Below the pieces are notes generated by a model. It searched no databases, was not told the DNA's origin, and saw only the letters and a program-made list of their open reading frames with translations. From Rhodobacterales bacterium UBA7416 (GTDB lineage: Bacteria; Pseudomonadota; Alphaproteobacteria; Rhodobacterales; Rhodobacteraceae), in assembly GCA_002469545.1 (NCBI GenBank), contig DKMK01000009.1, positions 6,536 to 40,845 on the forward strand: 34,310 nucleotides of DNA, given 5' to 3'. Of this stretch, positions 24,282 through 32,867 are shown piece by piece (positions within the stretch are counted from its first letter, which is position 1; the number at the start of each line of letters is the position of its first letter). The position numbers and the translations under genes were made by a program.

Positions 24282-25364
24282 ATGGACCAACTGGACGCGT
24301 TGAAATCGAAATACCTAAGCGCAGTATCGGATGCGGCGGATGAAGCGACACTTGAAGAGTTACGCGTCACAGCTGTTGGCAAAAAGGGCGAAATCAGTCT
24401 GAAAATGCGCGAATTAGGTAAGATGACGCCCGAGGAACGACAAGTGGCAGGGCCCGCGTTGAATGCCCTGAAAGAAGAGATTAATTCCGCGCTGTCCGCG
24501 AAGAAATCCGCCTTGGCGGATGCTGCATTGGATGAGCGTTTGAAAACAGAATGGTTGGACGTTTCAATGGCGGGACGCCCGCGCCGCCAAGGTACAATCC
24601 ATCCGATTTCACAAGTGACAGAAGAGATCGTTGCGATTTTTGCATCCCTTGGATTTGCCGTGGCAGAAGGCCCGCAAATTGAAAACGACTATTACAATTT
24701 CGACGCGCTCAACATCGCGCCCGAACACCCTGCACGCCAAGAACATGATACATTTTATATGCACCGCGACGAAAATGATGACCGCGCACCAAACGTGTTG
24801 CGTACACACACATCACCTGTGCAAATACGCCATCTGGAAAAGCACGGCGCGCCGTGTCGGATTATTTGCCCCGGTCGCGTATACCGCGCAGATTACGATC
24901 AGACACATACTCCGATGTTCCACCAATACGAAGGCATGTGCATCGACAAAGATATTTCCATGGCGAACCTTAAATGGACACTGGAAGAATTCTGCCGTGC
25001 GTTTTTCCAAGTGGATGATATCGAGTTGCGGTTTCGCGCATCGCATTTCCCGTTTACGGAACCAAGTGCCGAAGTGGACATTCGCTGTTCATGGGCTGGT
25101 GGCCAGTTGAAAATCGGCGAAGGCAACGATTGGATGGAGATTTTAGGTTCCGGCATGGTGCACCCCAAAGTGCTGGCTGCCGGTGGTGTTGATACGGATA
25201 TCTACCAAGGCTTTGCCTTTGGCATGGGGATCGACCGTTTGGCGATGCTGAAATACGGCATTCCTGATTTACGCGCGTTCTTTGACAGTGATCTGCGTTG
25301 GTTGCGCAACTATGGGTTTGCGAGCTTGGATGCGCCAAACTTGCATGGTGGGATTAGTAGGTAA
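24282..25364 (+). CDS. pheS: Phenylalanyl-tRNA synthetase alpha subunit
   Basis: Catalytic subunit, 360 aa, of the alpha2-beta2 enzyme that charges tRNA-Phe. An N-terminal coiled-coil region (about 1-85) precedes the class II core. Conserved parts are HPISQVTEEIVAIFASLGF, FDALNIAPEHPARQEHDTFY, the motif 2 region RVYRADYDQTHTPMFHQYEG and motif 3 FGMGIDRLAMLKYGIPDLR. An AGGA-type site precedes the ATG. The 130-base leader contains a short GC hairpin (GCGGC/GCCGC) but no Phe-rich leader peptide. It is separated from pheT by a small gene. Confidence 0.97.
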   Translation: MDQLDALKSKYLSAVSDAADEATLEELRVTAVGKKGEISLKMRELGKMTPEERQVAGPALNALKEEINSALSAKKSALADAALDERLKTEWLDVSMAGRPRRQGTIHPISQVTEEIVAIFASLGFAVAEGPQIENDYYNFDALNIAPEHPARQEHDTFYMHRDENDDRAPNVLRTHTSPVQIRHLEKHGAPCRIICPGRVYRADYDQTHTPMFHQYEGMCIDKDISMANLKWTLEEFCRAFFQVDDIELRFRASHFPFTEPSAEVDIRCSWAGGQLKIGEGNDWMEILGSGMVHPKVLAAGGVDTDIYQGFAFGMGIDRLAMLKYGIPDLRAFFDSDLRWLRNYGFASLDAPNLHGGISR

Positions 25365-25380
25365 TTCAATTTGCCGCCTT

Positions 25381-25435
25381 TGATCTGTTTGCCAGCACAG
25401 ATCATGCTTTCCCTTCCTTTGGGAAGGTGTTGTTT
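25381..25435 (+). terminator. Two hairpins between pheS and pheT
   Basis: TGATCTGT/ACAGATCA (25381-25388 with 25397-25404) and CCTTCC/GGAAGG (25412-25417 with 25422-25427) follow the pheS stop. The second is trailed by TGTTGTTT, a weak T-rich tail. They could partly end or stabilise the pheS message; pheT and pheS are needed in equal amounts, so full termination is unlikely unless pheT has its own promoter. Confidence 0.35.
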
Positions 25436-25476
25436 ATGGATTTGGGCATAATAGTTTTCGAAAAGGGGAACACCAC

Positions 25477-25665
25477 ATGAGTAAGTATTTCTATATCGCG
25501 CAAAAACTGGGATCGGGGTTTTTGAGCATTGTGTTACTGAACATTTTGGCCGGCATTTTTATGGACCGTATATTCATGAGCGTTTTTACCAGTTTTTGGA
25601 TGTTTACGATCGGCCTTGCGCTGGTTATTTATCCTGCCGTCTTGAAAATCCGCCATAAGGATTAG
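25477..25665 (+). CDS. Small two-helix membrane protein
   Basis: A 62-aa protein with two hydrophobic segments (about 11-31, LGSGFLSIVLLNILAGIFM, and 38-55, FTSFWMFTIGLALVIYPA) and a basic end KIRHKD. AAAAGGGG precedes the ATG. It sits between pheS and pheT in the same direction. No family is recognised; its small size makes the call less certain, but the ribosome binding site and clean membrane topology support it. Confidence 0.65.
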   Translation: MSKYFYIAQKLGSGFLSIVLLNILAGIFMDRIFMSVFTSFWMFTIGLALVIYPAVLKIRHKD

Positions 25666-25736
25666 GGTGCAAGCCTTCCCTTTCACAGCGGTTTCGTTTA
25701 ACCCAAATATAACAAAATTTTACACACGGTTGACCC

Positions 25737-28151
25737 ATGAAATTCACACTATCTTGGCTTAAAGAGCATCTTGAAACTGACGCATCGCTGGATGAAATTA
25801 CCTATGCGTTGACCGACCTTGGGTTGGAAGTGGAAGGCGTGGAAAATCCGCTGGATAAGTTGGATGCGTTTACCATTGGTTATGTGAAGCACGCAGAAAA
25901 GCATCCCGATGCGGATAAGCTGCGTGTTTGTACCGTGGAAACGGATGAGGGTGATTTACAGATTATCTGTGGTGCACCAAATGCGCGGACAGGGATCCAC
26001 GTCGTTGTTGCAAAGCCGGGGACTTATGTGCCGGGGTTGGATATCACCATTAAGGTTGGAAAAATTCGCGGCGTTGAATCATACGGCATGATGGCGTCCG
26101 AAAAAGAAATGGAATTATCCGACGAACATGATGGCATTATCGAACTGTCTGGCGAGCCTGCTGTGGGCTCAAAGTTCACAGATTATTTGACGGTAAACCG
26201 TCCCGAAACTGTTGACCCTGTGATTGAAATTGCGATCACGCCAAACCGTCCTGATGCGTTGGGTATCCAAGGAATTGCGCGTGATTTGGCGGCCCGTGGT
26301 TTGGGAACAATGAAAAATCGCGACTTGGTTGCGCCGATTGATGCGACGTTTAAATCTGAACTGAAAATCACAATTGCGGATGATACGTTGGATGGATGCC
26401 CTGTGTTCACGGGTCGTGTCATTAAGGGCGTAAAAAATGGACCAAGCCCTGCGTGGCTACAAACCGCGCTAAAGGCGATTGGGCTACGTCCGATTTCATT
26501 TTTGGTCGATGTGACGAATTTCTTTACCTATGATCGTAATCGTCCGTTGCACGTGTTTGATATGGATAAGGTCGCGGGTAATTTACACATTCACCGCGCC
26601 AAAGGCGGCGAAGTGATTGCGGCCTTGGACGACAAAGAATATACATTGCAGGCAGGTATGATCGCGATTTCTGATGATAATGGCGTCGAAAGCATTGCCG
26701 GTGTTATGGGTGGTGCGGCGTCTGGTTGCGACGAAAACACCGTGAATGTATTTGTGGAAAGTGCGTATTGGGATCCGATCCAGATCGCAATGACCGGTCG
26801 CAAGCTAAAAATTAATTCTGATGCACGCTATCGTTTTGAACGTGGTGTTGATCCGGCTTTCACGCCTGTGGGCTGTGATTTGGCGACGCAGATGATTTTG
26901 GACATTGCCGGAGGCGAAGCGTCCGAAATGATTGTTGCGGGTGCTGTGCCCGATGTTTCACGCGCGTATAAATTGGACACCGATCGCGTGAAATCCTTGG
27001 TTGGTATGGATATTTCTGCAGAGGATCAGGTCAAACATTTGACGGACTTGGGTTTTGTGATCGAAGGCGACCAAGCACACGTACCCAGCTGGCGCCCTGA
27101 TGTATTAGGGTCTGCTGACCTGGTCGAAGAAGTGGCGCGTATTGCGTCACTAACCAAGTTGAAAGGCGTGCCGTTACCGCGTTTGTCCGAAGGTGTGCCA
27201 AAGGCGATTTTGACGCCGATGCAACGCCGCGAAACCATGGCGCGTCGCACGATTGCGACGCTGGGTTACAACGAATGCGTGACGTATTCTTTCATCGACA
27301 AAGTGTCCGCTGAACTGTTCGGCGGCGGATCTGATGCTGTGAGAATTGGCAATCCGATTTCCACGGATATGAGCCATATGCGTCCATCGTTGTTGCCCGG
27401 TTTGTTACAGGCGGCACAGCGTAACCAAGCACGTGGTGTTATGGATATGGCCTTGTTCGAGGTTGGCCCAGTGTTTCATGGGGGCGAGCCTGAAGAGCAA
27501 GAATTGTTGGCGACCGGTTTGTTGATTGGTCACACTGGACCGCGTGATGCACATGGTGCACGCCGGCCCGTTGATGCGTTCGATGCCAAGGCAGATGCCG
27601 AAGCTGTTTTATCGGCCATCGGCGCGCCTGAAAAATTGATGGTGATTCGTGGCGCCAAGGCATGGTGGCATCCTGGACGGTCTGGTAAATTGTCGTTGGG
27701 CCCGAAAAATGTGATGTGTGCCTTTGGTGAAGTACATCCAAAAATTGTTGAAGCATTTGATATTAAGGGCCCTGTTGTTGCCTTTGCTGTTCACGTGGAA
27801 AATCCACCGTTTCCAAAAGCGAAATCAACCACGCGACCCGCGTTGAATATCAGCGATTTGCAATCGGTTGATCGCGATTTTGCCTTTGTTGTTGATGGCG
27901 ATGTCGAAGCGTTGACGTTGTTAAACGCGGCCAAAGGTGCTGATAAAGCATTGATCATTGATGCATCCGTGTTTGATGTGTTTGGCGGCGCCAAAGCAGA
28001 AGCACAAATGGGCGAAGGTAAAAAATCCATTGCGATTACTGTGAAACTACAGCCCAAGAACACTACGTTTACCGACAAAGATATCGAAGCGATCTCTGCC
28101 AAGATCATTGATAAAGTTTCCAAGGCTACGGGTGGCGTTTTGCGCGGATGA
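25737..28151 (+). CDS. pheT: Phenylalanyl-tRNA synthetase beta subunit
   Basis: 804 aa, the full bacterial length. An N-terminal EMAP-type tRNA-binding domain (about 40-150, VCTVETDEGDLQIICGAPN) is followed by B1/B3/B4 (RPISFLVDVTNFFTYDRNRP), B5 (about 400-470), the core-like domain, and a C-terminal anticodon-binding FDX-ACB domain (about 710-804, SVDRDFAFVVDGDVEAL). It also carries the editing site that clears mischarged tyrosine. The ribosome binding site before the ATG is weak. The stop overlaps the next gene's start as ATGA. Confidence 0.97.
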   Translation: MKFTLSWLKEHLETDASLDEITYALTDLGLEVEGVENPLDKLDAFTIGYVKHAEKHPDADKLRVCTVETDEGDLQIICGAPNARTGIHVVVAKPGTYVPGLDITIKVGKIRGVESYGMMASEKEMELSDEHDGIIELSGEPAVGSKFTDYLTVNRPETVDPVIEIAITPNRPDALGIQGIARDLAARGLGTMKNRDLVAPIDATFKSELKITIADDTLDGCPVFTGRVIKGVKNGPSPAWLQTALKAIGLRPISFLVDVTNFFTYDRNRPLHVFDMDKVAGNLHIHRAKGGEVIAALDDKEYTLQAGMIAISDDNGVESIAGVMGGAASGCDENTVNVFVESAYWDPIQIAMTGRKLKINSDARYRFERGVDPAFTPVGCDLATQMILDIAGGEASEMIVAGAVPDVSRAYKLDTDRVKSLVGMDISAEDQVKHLTDLGFVIEGDQAHVPSWRPDVLGSADLVEEVARIASLTKLKGVPLPRLSEGVPKAILTPMQRRETMARRTIATLGYNECVTYSFIDKVSAELFGGGSDAVRIGNPISTDMSHMRPSLLPGLLQAAQRNQARGVMDMALFEVGPVFHGGEPEEQELLATGLLIGHTGPRDAHGARRPVDAFDAKADAEAVLSAIGAPEKLMVIRGAKAWWHPGRSGKLSLGPKNVMCAFGEVHPKIVEAFDIKGPVVAFAVHVENPPFPKAKSTTRPALNISDLQSVDRDFAFVVDGDVEALTLLNAAKGADKALIIDASVFDVFGGAKAEAQMGEGKKSIAITVKLQPKNTTFTDKDIEAISAKIIDKVSKATGGVLRG

Positions 28152-28588
28152 AGACTGTTTTATTTGACATAGATGGCACCTTGGCGGACATTGAACACCG
28201 CCGCCATTATGTCGAAGGCGATACGCAAAACTGGACTGCGTTCTTTGATGAAATGGGCACAGACACTGTGAATGCACCGGTTGTGGATCTGTACAATGTT
28301 TTATGGGCGCATCCTGATTACGAATGTATTGTGTTGTCGGGGCGACCTGCCAATTTTCGCGCGCTTACTGAAACGTGGTTTACGTGGAACGAAATTCCGT
28401 TTTCGCGCATAGAGATGCGCGGCGCAAAAGACAACCGTCGTGATGATCTGGTAAAACAGGAAATTCTGGATAGATTGTTGGCAGAGGGCAAAGAAATTGC
28501 ATTCGTTGTCGATGATCGTCAACAGGTCGTGGACATGTGGCGTGCGAACGGGATTACCTGTTTTCAATGTGACGTCGGCGATTTTTAA
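28148..28588 (+). CDS. HAD phosphatase, polynucleotide 3'-phosphatase type
   Basis: A 146-aa HAD-superfamily protein resembling the phosphatase half of T4-type polynucleotide kinase/phosphatase. Motif I is FDIDGTLADIEHRRHY with Asp7 and Asp9, motif II is VLSGRP (Ser64, Arg66), the motif III Lys is in RRDDLVKQEIL (Lys103), and motif IV is FVVDDRQQVVDMW (Asp122, Asp123). No kinase domain is attached. Known relatives remove 3'-phosphates from DNA or RNA ends; free nucleotides are another possible substrate. Its start overlaps the pheT stop, and the YtoQ gene follows 13 bases after its own stop. Confidence 0.82.
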   Translation: MKTVLFDIDGTLADIEHRRHYVEGDTQNWTAFFDEMGTDTVNAPVVDLYNVLWAHPDYECIVLSGRPANFRALTETWFTWNEIPFSRIEMRGAKDNRRDDLVKQEILDRLLAEGKEIAFVVDDRQQVVDMWRANGITCFQCDVGDF

Positions 28589-28601
28589 AGGAGAGAAACG
28601 T

Positions 28602-29051
28602 ATGGGTTTGAAAGTTTATTTAGCGGGTGAAATTCACACGGATTGGCGCGGCGAACTTGCGACTGGCTGCGCAGGGCTGGATGTTGAATTTTCGTCCCCT
28701 GTGACGGATCACGCCAGTTCCGATGATTGCGGCGTTGCGATTATGGGTGCCGAAGACAATAAGTTTTGGCATGACAACAAAGGCGCGAAATTGAACGCAA
28801 TCCGTACTCGTAAGGCGATTGGCGATGCGGATATTGTTGTTGTTCGTTTTGGTGAAAAATACAAACAGTGGAATGCGGCATTTGATGCGGGGCAGGCCTA
28901 TGCCCTTGGGAAATCCGTGATTGTCATGCACCAAGCAGAACATCAACATGCGTTAAAAGAGGTCGATGCGGCGGCGCTTGCTGTTGCTGAAACCCCTGAA
29001 CAAGTTGCGCAAATTTTGCATTATGTTTTGGATGGCTCTCTACCGTCATGA
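28602..29051 (+). CDS. ytoQ: YtoQ family protein (nucleoside deoxyribosyltransferase-like)
   Basis: A 149-aa YtoQ protein, a family grouped with nucleoside 2-deoxyribosyltransferase-like folds. It shows LKVYLAGEIHTDWRGEL at the start, then FSSPVTDHASSDDCGVAIMG, and DADIVVVRFGEKYKQWNAAF followed by DAGQAYALGKSVIVMH. The true activity of the family is not known. AAGGAGAGAAACGT precedes the ATG; an in-frame upstream extension to 28497 is inside the HAD gene. The stop overlaps the start of the EamA gene. It forms a run pheT, HAD phosphatase, ytoQ, permease. Confidence 0.9.
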   Translation: MGLKVYLAGEIHTDWRGELATGCAGLDVEFSSPVTDHASSDDCGVAIMGAEDNKFWHDNKGAKLNAIRTRKAIGDADIVVVRFGEKYKQWNAAFDAGQAYALGKSVIVMHQAEHQHALKEVDAAALAVAETPEQVAQILHYVLDGSLPS

Positions 29052-29935
29052 CGCCATTCGCACGCGGGCATTTGGCGATGCTTTCGTTTTCATTATTGAT
29101 TGCGGGATCGTTTAGTTTTGGGGCGCGCGTTGCCAACCTGATGGAACCTGCTGCCTTGATGGCGTTGCGATTTATGATTGCCGGATGTTTGGTGGGTATT
29201 GTGGCCTTTGCTACCACAGGCGTTAAGCGTGAACATCTACGTGCACCGTGGCGGTTTTTGATCGTGGGCGGATTATTTGCGACCTATTTTGGTTTGATGT
29301 TTGAGGGATTGAAAACCGCGACACCTGTTTCGGCAGCTGCGATATTTACCCTGACGCCGGCAATCACCGCGATATTTGCGTGGTTTATTTTGGGACAAGT
29401 AACCAATCGTTGGTCGATTAGCGCGATTTTTATTGGTGGTGTTGGTGCACTGTTGGTGATTTTCCAAGGCGATTTTAATGCGATCAAAGCGTTTGATCTC
29501 GGGCGGGGTGAGCAGATTTATTTTGTAGGTTGCATGGCGCATGCATTGTTTGTTCCCTTGTTGCGCAAGTTTAATCAGGGCGAGCCTGTGATTGTGGCCA
29601 CTTTGGCGATGATTGTTGCAGGCGCGATGTATTTGTTGGCATTTGGCGCAGCCGATTTAATGGCCACGGATTGGGGTTCCTTGCCAGTGTTATTTTGGAT
29701 TGCCCTGACATATTTGGCGATATGTGCCAGCGCGATGACATTGTTTCTATTACAATATGGCGCAATGAACCTGCCGAGCGCGAATGTGATGGCCTATACG
29801 TATCTGACGCCGATTTGGGTGATGTTTGTGGAGATGGCGATTTCTGGTGCATCTCCGCGCCCGTTGGTTTGGGTCGGGATTGGCATTACGGCCTTGGCGT
29901 TGGTGATGTTATTGCGTCGCGATCAAAAAGTATAA
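29048..29935 (+). CDS. EamA-family (DMT) transporter
   Basis: Inner-membrane permease, 295 aa, with ten predicted hydrophobic segments in two EamA repeats (first about 5-140, second about 152-290). Characteristic parts are LMEPAALMALRFMIAGCLVG, TPVSAAAIFTLTPAITAIFA and LPSANVMAYTYLTPIWVMFV. Its ATG overlaps the ytoQ stop, so it belongs to that operon; the substrate is unknown. It is not a close copy of the other EamA protein in this window. Its 3' end overlaps the convergent DUF3131 gene by 13 bases. Confidence 0.9.
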   Translation: MTPFARGHLAMLSFSLLIAGSFSFGARVANLMEPAALMALRFMIAGCLVGIVAFATTGVKREHLRAPWRFLIVGGLFATYFGLMFEGLKTATPVSAAAIFTLTPAITAIFAWFILGQVTNRWSISAIFIGGVGALLVIFQGDFNAIKAFDLGRGEQIYFVGCMAHALFVPLLRKFNQGEPVIVATLAMIVAGAMYLLAFGAADLMATDWGSLPVLFWIALTYLAICASAMTLFLLQYGAMNLPSANVMAYTYLTPIWVMFVEMAISGASPRPLVWVGIGITALALVMLLRRDQKV

Positions 29936-31338
29936 AGAGGCCCGAACGCTTTGTAATGGAGTGCCTCTAAAATCATAGCGTTTGTGTTTAATGTTAGGAT
30001 TTCGTTCTTTGACATGTCGTGTTCAAAAAGACCTGCCATCCATCCCTCTGCCGTTTGAAGTTGTTCGATTTCGGCCAATAGTGTTTCAGTATATGGATGA
30101 CGGGTTACGGCCCACCAGCCAAAGGATGCCTTGGCAGAAATGCCGCGTTTGTCGGAAACATCTTTGCGACTGGCGGTGACTGATTTGAACGGTTCGAAAT
30201 CGACCAAGATACCGTTGTACGCGAAATATGGCGGCCCTTTTATGTGGTCTTCGGACAGCGCGGTCAATTGTCCAGTACGCTGGTAACGATGCAGTTGGGC
30301 TTTGAAAACGGCAGTGGCCACGTTGTAAGCTTCGGTGCGCCAACCGTATTCTAATGCTTCCAGAAGAAACGGTTCAGACGTGGTGACGGCGGAAACACCG
30401 TGGGTTTTGGCGGTTCGATTGTCTGCAGGTAACCGTATGTCGTAATATTGTTGCCAACGTAAAACCGGAGCGTAGTGATATGCTTGTTCCACAGGCAGGC
30501 CTAATATTTTTCCTGTAACGCCTGCGTATTGCTCGTAACCTATACGACCCTCTTGGACCTGTTTCGCGTATTTTTTATGCAAGAGAGCGACGCCTTGGAA
30601 ACGATTATCTTTCGCTAAGGCGCCCAAATCCCAGCGTTGAACAACCAATTGGATCAATGGAAACAGTTCTGGGAAATGTTGTGCGGCAACCAGAAGGCCT
30701 GACATCAATCGCATCACGTCCAATGCCGAATAACCAATACCCTTTGGCTTGGGTTTGTTTGCGTAATCCGTCATGATCAGTGTTTCAATATTATATGCCT
30801 TGTTCGGTACAACGCCTTTGTACAATGGCAATGATGCGATCGAGCCGATGGCGGTGGTTAGGCGATTGACGGCGCTAGCGCGTGATACAATGTTGAGTTT
30901 ATATGCCGAAACAAGGGCGAGAATGTAGCCACCTTCATCCCAGAGAGTCATCGATTTGAATTTCCGCACCGATGGCACAAGCCCGGTTACGGGGTGAGTA
31001 TTTTGTTCGAAGTAAGCCCATGCGGTGCGTGCATACTCCATTTCGCGCGATGTTAACCGCGTTGGTTTGAGTAACAACGGGTCAGGGATTGGCGCGTTCG
31101 AAAAGTCAGGCATAGGTTTGGTTATGCTTTCGTTTTGCGGCGGGGGAGTGCCTAAGAGCATGCTTAATGGAGTATATGGTTGTTCCCCAGCATCGCGCCC
31201 GTCTGGTGTGTCATCTGTTGGGCCGATGTAAACTGGCCCCGAACTGATATATTCGTCCAGTGGTTTCCATGTTTGACTGTTTAAGGGGGCGGTCGATGAC
31301 ACCGCAAGAAAGAAGAAGGCACAGGAAATTTTTCGCAT
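29923..31338 (-). CDS. Secreted DUF3131 domain protein
   Basis: A 471-aa protein with a signal peptide (MRKISCAFFFLAVSSTAPLN, possible cleavage after about residue 21), a Pro-rich stretch to about 90, and a DUF3131 domain from about residue 95 to the end. Domain landmarks are EYARTAWAYFEQNTHPVTGLV, MTLWDEGGYILALVSAYKLN, IGYSALDVMRLMSGLLVAAQ and the closing LTLNTNAMILEALHYKAFGP. The fold is a glycosidase-like helical barrel; known relatives are linked to cell envelope polysaccharides, but the substrate is not known. No ribosome binding site of note lies before the ATG. It stands alone, convergent with an EamA gene. Confidence 0.85.
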   Translation of the reverse strand: MRKISCAFFFLAVSSTAPLNSQTWKPLDEYISSGPVYIGPTDDTPDGRDAGEQPYTPLSMLLGTPPPQNESITKPMPDFSNAPIPDPLLLKPTRLTSREMEYARTAWAYFEQNTHPVTGLVPSVRKFKSMTLWDEGGYILALVSAYKLNIVSRASAVNRLTTAIGSIASLPLYKGVVPNKAYNIETLIMTDYANKPKPKGIGYSALDVMRLMSGLLVAAQHFPELFPLIQLVVQRWDLGALAKDNRFQGVALLHKKYAKQVQEGRIGYEQYAGVTGKILGLPVEQAYHYAPVLRWQQYYDIRLPADNRTAKTHGVSAVTTSEPFLLEALEYGWRTEAYNVATAVFKAQLHRYQRTGQLTALSEDHIKGPPYFAYNGILVDFEPFKSVTASRKDVSDKRGISAKASFGWWAVTRHPYTETLLAEIEQLQTAEGWMAGLFEHDMSKNEILTLNTNAMILEALHYKAFGPLYTF

Positions 31339-31436
31339 GATTTAAATTGCCTGCGTGAAAGGGGCGTCATGACAGCGTTATAAGGCTTGAGTTGTATAGA
31401 ACCGTTAATGTGGTGACGTAGTTTGGTACAATTCGT

Positions 31437-31757
31437 CTACAATTGTTGTTGTTTAAGAAAATCTTCAAAATCGTCCAAATTTACCGGATCAATTTGACCA
31501 AAACTTTCCATCCAAATTGCCGCGTCACGCATGGCGTGCATTTGCAACTTGCACCATTTAACACGGCCGCGTTTTTCCTGTGCAACCAGCCCAGCACGCG
31601 TTAATATTTGCAGGTGTTTTGAAATCGCAGCCAGCGACATTTCGAATGGTTCGGCAACGTCTGTGACGGCCATGTCGTCTTCGATCAGCATCATCAATAT
31701 TTCGCGTCTTGTGGGATCGCCCAGTGCGGCGAAGATTTGATCGAGAGTTTGGCTCAT
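31437..31757 (-). CDS. ArsR-family winged-helix regulator
   Basis: A 106-aa helix-turn-helix regulator of the ArsR/SmtB fold: IFAALGDPTRREILMMLIED, recognition region PFEMSLAAISKHLQILTRAG and wing LVAQEKRGRVKWCKL. The usual metal-binding Cys box is missing and Cys69 in the wing is the only cysteine, so it is unlikely to be a classical arsenic or metal sensor. This group often pairs with SRPBCC proteins, but no such gene is adjacent. It is divergent from an adenine deaminase-like gene, and a palindrome lies just upstream of its start. Confidence 0.9.
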   Translation of the reverse strand: MSQTLDQIFAALGDPTRREILMMLIEDDMAVTDVAEPFEMSLAAISKHLQILTRAGLVAQEKRGRVKWCKLQMHAMRDAAIWMESFGQIDPVNLDDFEDFLKQQQL

Positions 31758-31769
31758 GAGGTTCAGTAT

Positions 31770-31787
31770 CTTTTATCTGTATAAAAG
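31770..31787. promoter_or_regulatory. Operator-like palindrome between arsR-type gene and deaminase
   Basis: CTTTTATctgtATAAAAG is a perfect inverted repeat of 7-bp arms around four bases, 13 bases upstream of the ArsR-type start and about 65 bases before the deaminase start. AT-rich dyads of this length are typical for ArsR-family binding sites, so autoregulation is likely (inference). Confidence 0.5.
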
Positions 31788-31850
31788 GTCAACTGTTGGG
31801 TTGAGTTTTCGAACGCGAGCAGTGATGGTAAAATGGATCGGAGAATGCTT

Positions 31851-32867
31851 ATGGACTTACATGGATTGATTGATGTTCTGCCCAAGGCAGAGTTGCATTT
31901 ACATATCGAAGGCACGCTAGAGCCTGCAATGATGTTGGCATTGGCCAAACGCAATGGGGTAACATTGGCGTATGACACCGTTGAAGAGATTGCGGCGGCC
32001 TATGACTTTTCAAATTTGCAGGACTTTTTGGACCTGTATTACCAAGGCATGTCTGTTCTGATTCATGAGCGCGATTTTTACGAATTGACGATGGCGTATT
32101 TGGAAAAAGTGCATGGACAAGGCGTGCGCCATGTTGAGATATTCTTTGACCCTCAAGCGCATATGGAACGTGGAATTACGTTTGAGACGGCGCTAGGTGG
32201 CATTACATCTGCACTGGAAGAAGCCGGGCGATCCATGGAGATGACGTCGAAATTGATCATGTGTTTTCTACGTCACTTGGACGAAGACGATGCGTTCAAG
32301 GCGCTGGAATGCGCATGCAAACACAAGGATCACATTTACGCAGTTGGTTTGGACAGTTCAGAAGCTGGGCGTCCGCCTGAATTGTTTAGCCGTGTGTTTA
32401 AGGCGGCGCGTGATGCGGGGTTTAAAGCGGTTGCCCATGCGGGTGAAGAGGGGCCGGCGGCCTATGTAGAAACGGCGATGGATGATCTTGGCGTAAGCCG
32501 TGTTGATCATGGGAATCGTGCGTTTGAAGATTCCGCGTTGATTGCGCGGATGGTGCGCGAACAGATGCCGTTGACGATGTGCCCGTTGTCGAATTTGCGG
32601 TTGAAGGGAATTTCTGATTTGGGTCTGCACCCGATTAAAAAGGCTTTGGACGCTGGTTTGTTGGCTACAGTGAATTCCGACGACCCATCCTATTTTGGCG
32701 GCTATGTGAACGAGAATTACAAGGCCGTTGCAGATGCAGTGGGTTTGGACGCTGGGGATATTATCAAGCTTGCGAAAAATTCAGTTGTGGCGTCATTCGT
32801 GGATGATGGGCGCAAGCAGGAATTGTTGGATAAGATTGACGGACAAGTTGCGAAGTTTGCGTCATGA
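31851..32867 (+). CDS. Adenine/adenosine deaminase family enzyme, probably adenine deaminase
   Basis: A 338-aa zinc aminohydrolase. Zinc ligands are in ELHLHIEG (His16, His18), the catalytic segment is VAHAGEEGP, and VDHGNRAFED and TVNSDDPSYFGGYVNENY follow. The phrases DLYYQGMSVL, FFDPQAH, FLRHLDED, LDSSEAGRPP and the NSDDPSYFGGY ending match proteins that were first called adenosine deaminase but act on adenine (Aah1 type). The start at 31851 is chosen because CGGAGA lies at the right distance; ATGs at 31833 and 31845 are alternatives. The stop overlaps the next start (ATGA). It makes hypoxanthine and ammonia for purine salvage. Confidence 0.9.
   Translation: MDLHGLIDVLPKAELHLHIEGTLEPAMMLALAKRNGVTLAYDTVEEIAAAYDFSNLQDFLDLYYQGMSVLIHERDFYELTMAYLEKVHGQGVRHVEIFFDPQAHMERGITFETALGGITSALEEAGRSMEMTSKLIMCFLRHLDEDDAFKALECACKHKDHIYAVGLDSSEAGRPPELFSRVFKAARDAGFKAVAHAGEEGPAAYVETAMDDLGVSRVDHGNRAFEDSALIARMVREQMPLTMCPLSNLRLKGISDLGLHPIKKALDAGLLATVNSDDPSYFGGYVNENYKAVADAVGLDAGDIIKLAKNSVVASFVDDGRKQELLDKIDGQVAKFAS

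Noticed and set aside
23513..24382. Extended N-terminus of the RTX-like protein up to 24382
   Set aside because: The extension runs through the pheS start region, is not family-like, and the AGGAG site sets the start at 24151.
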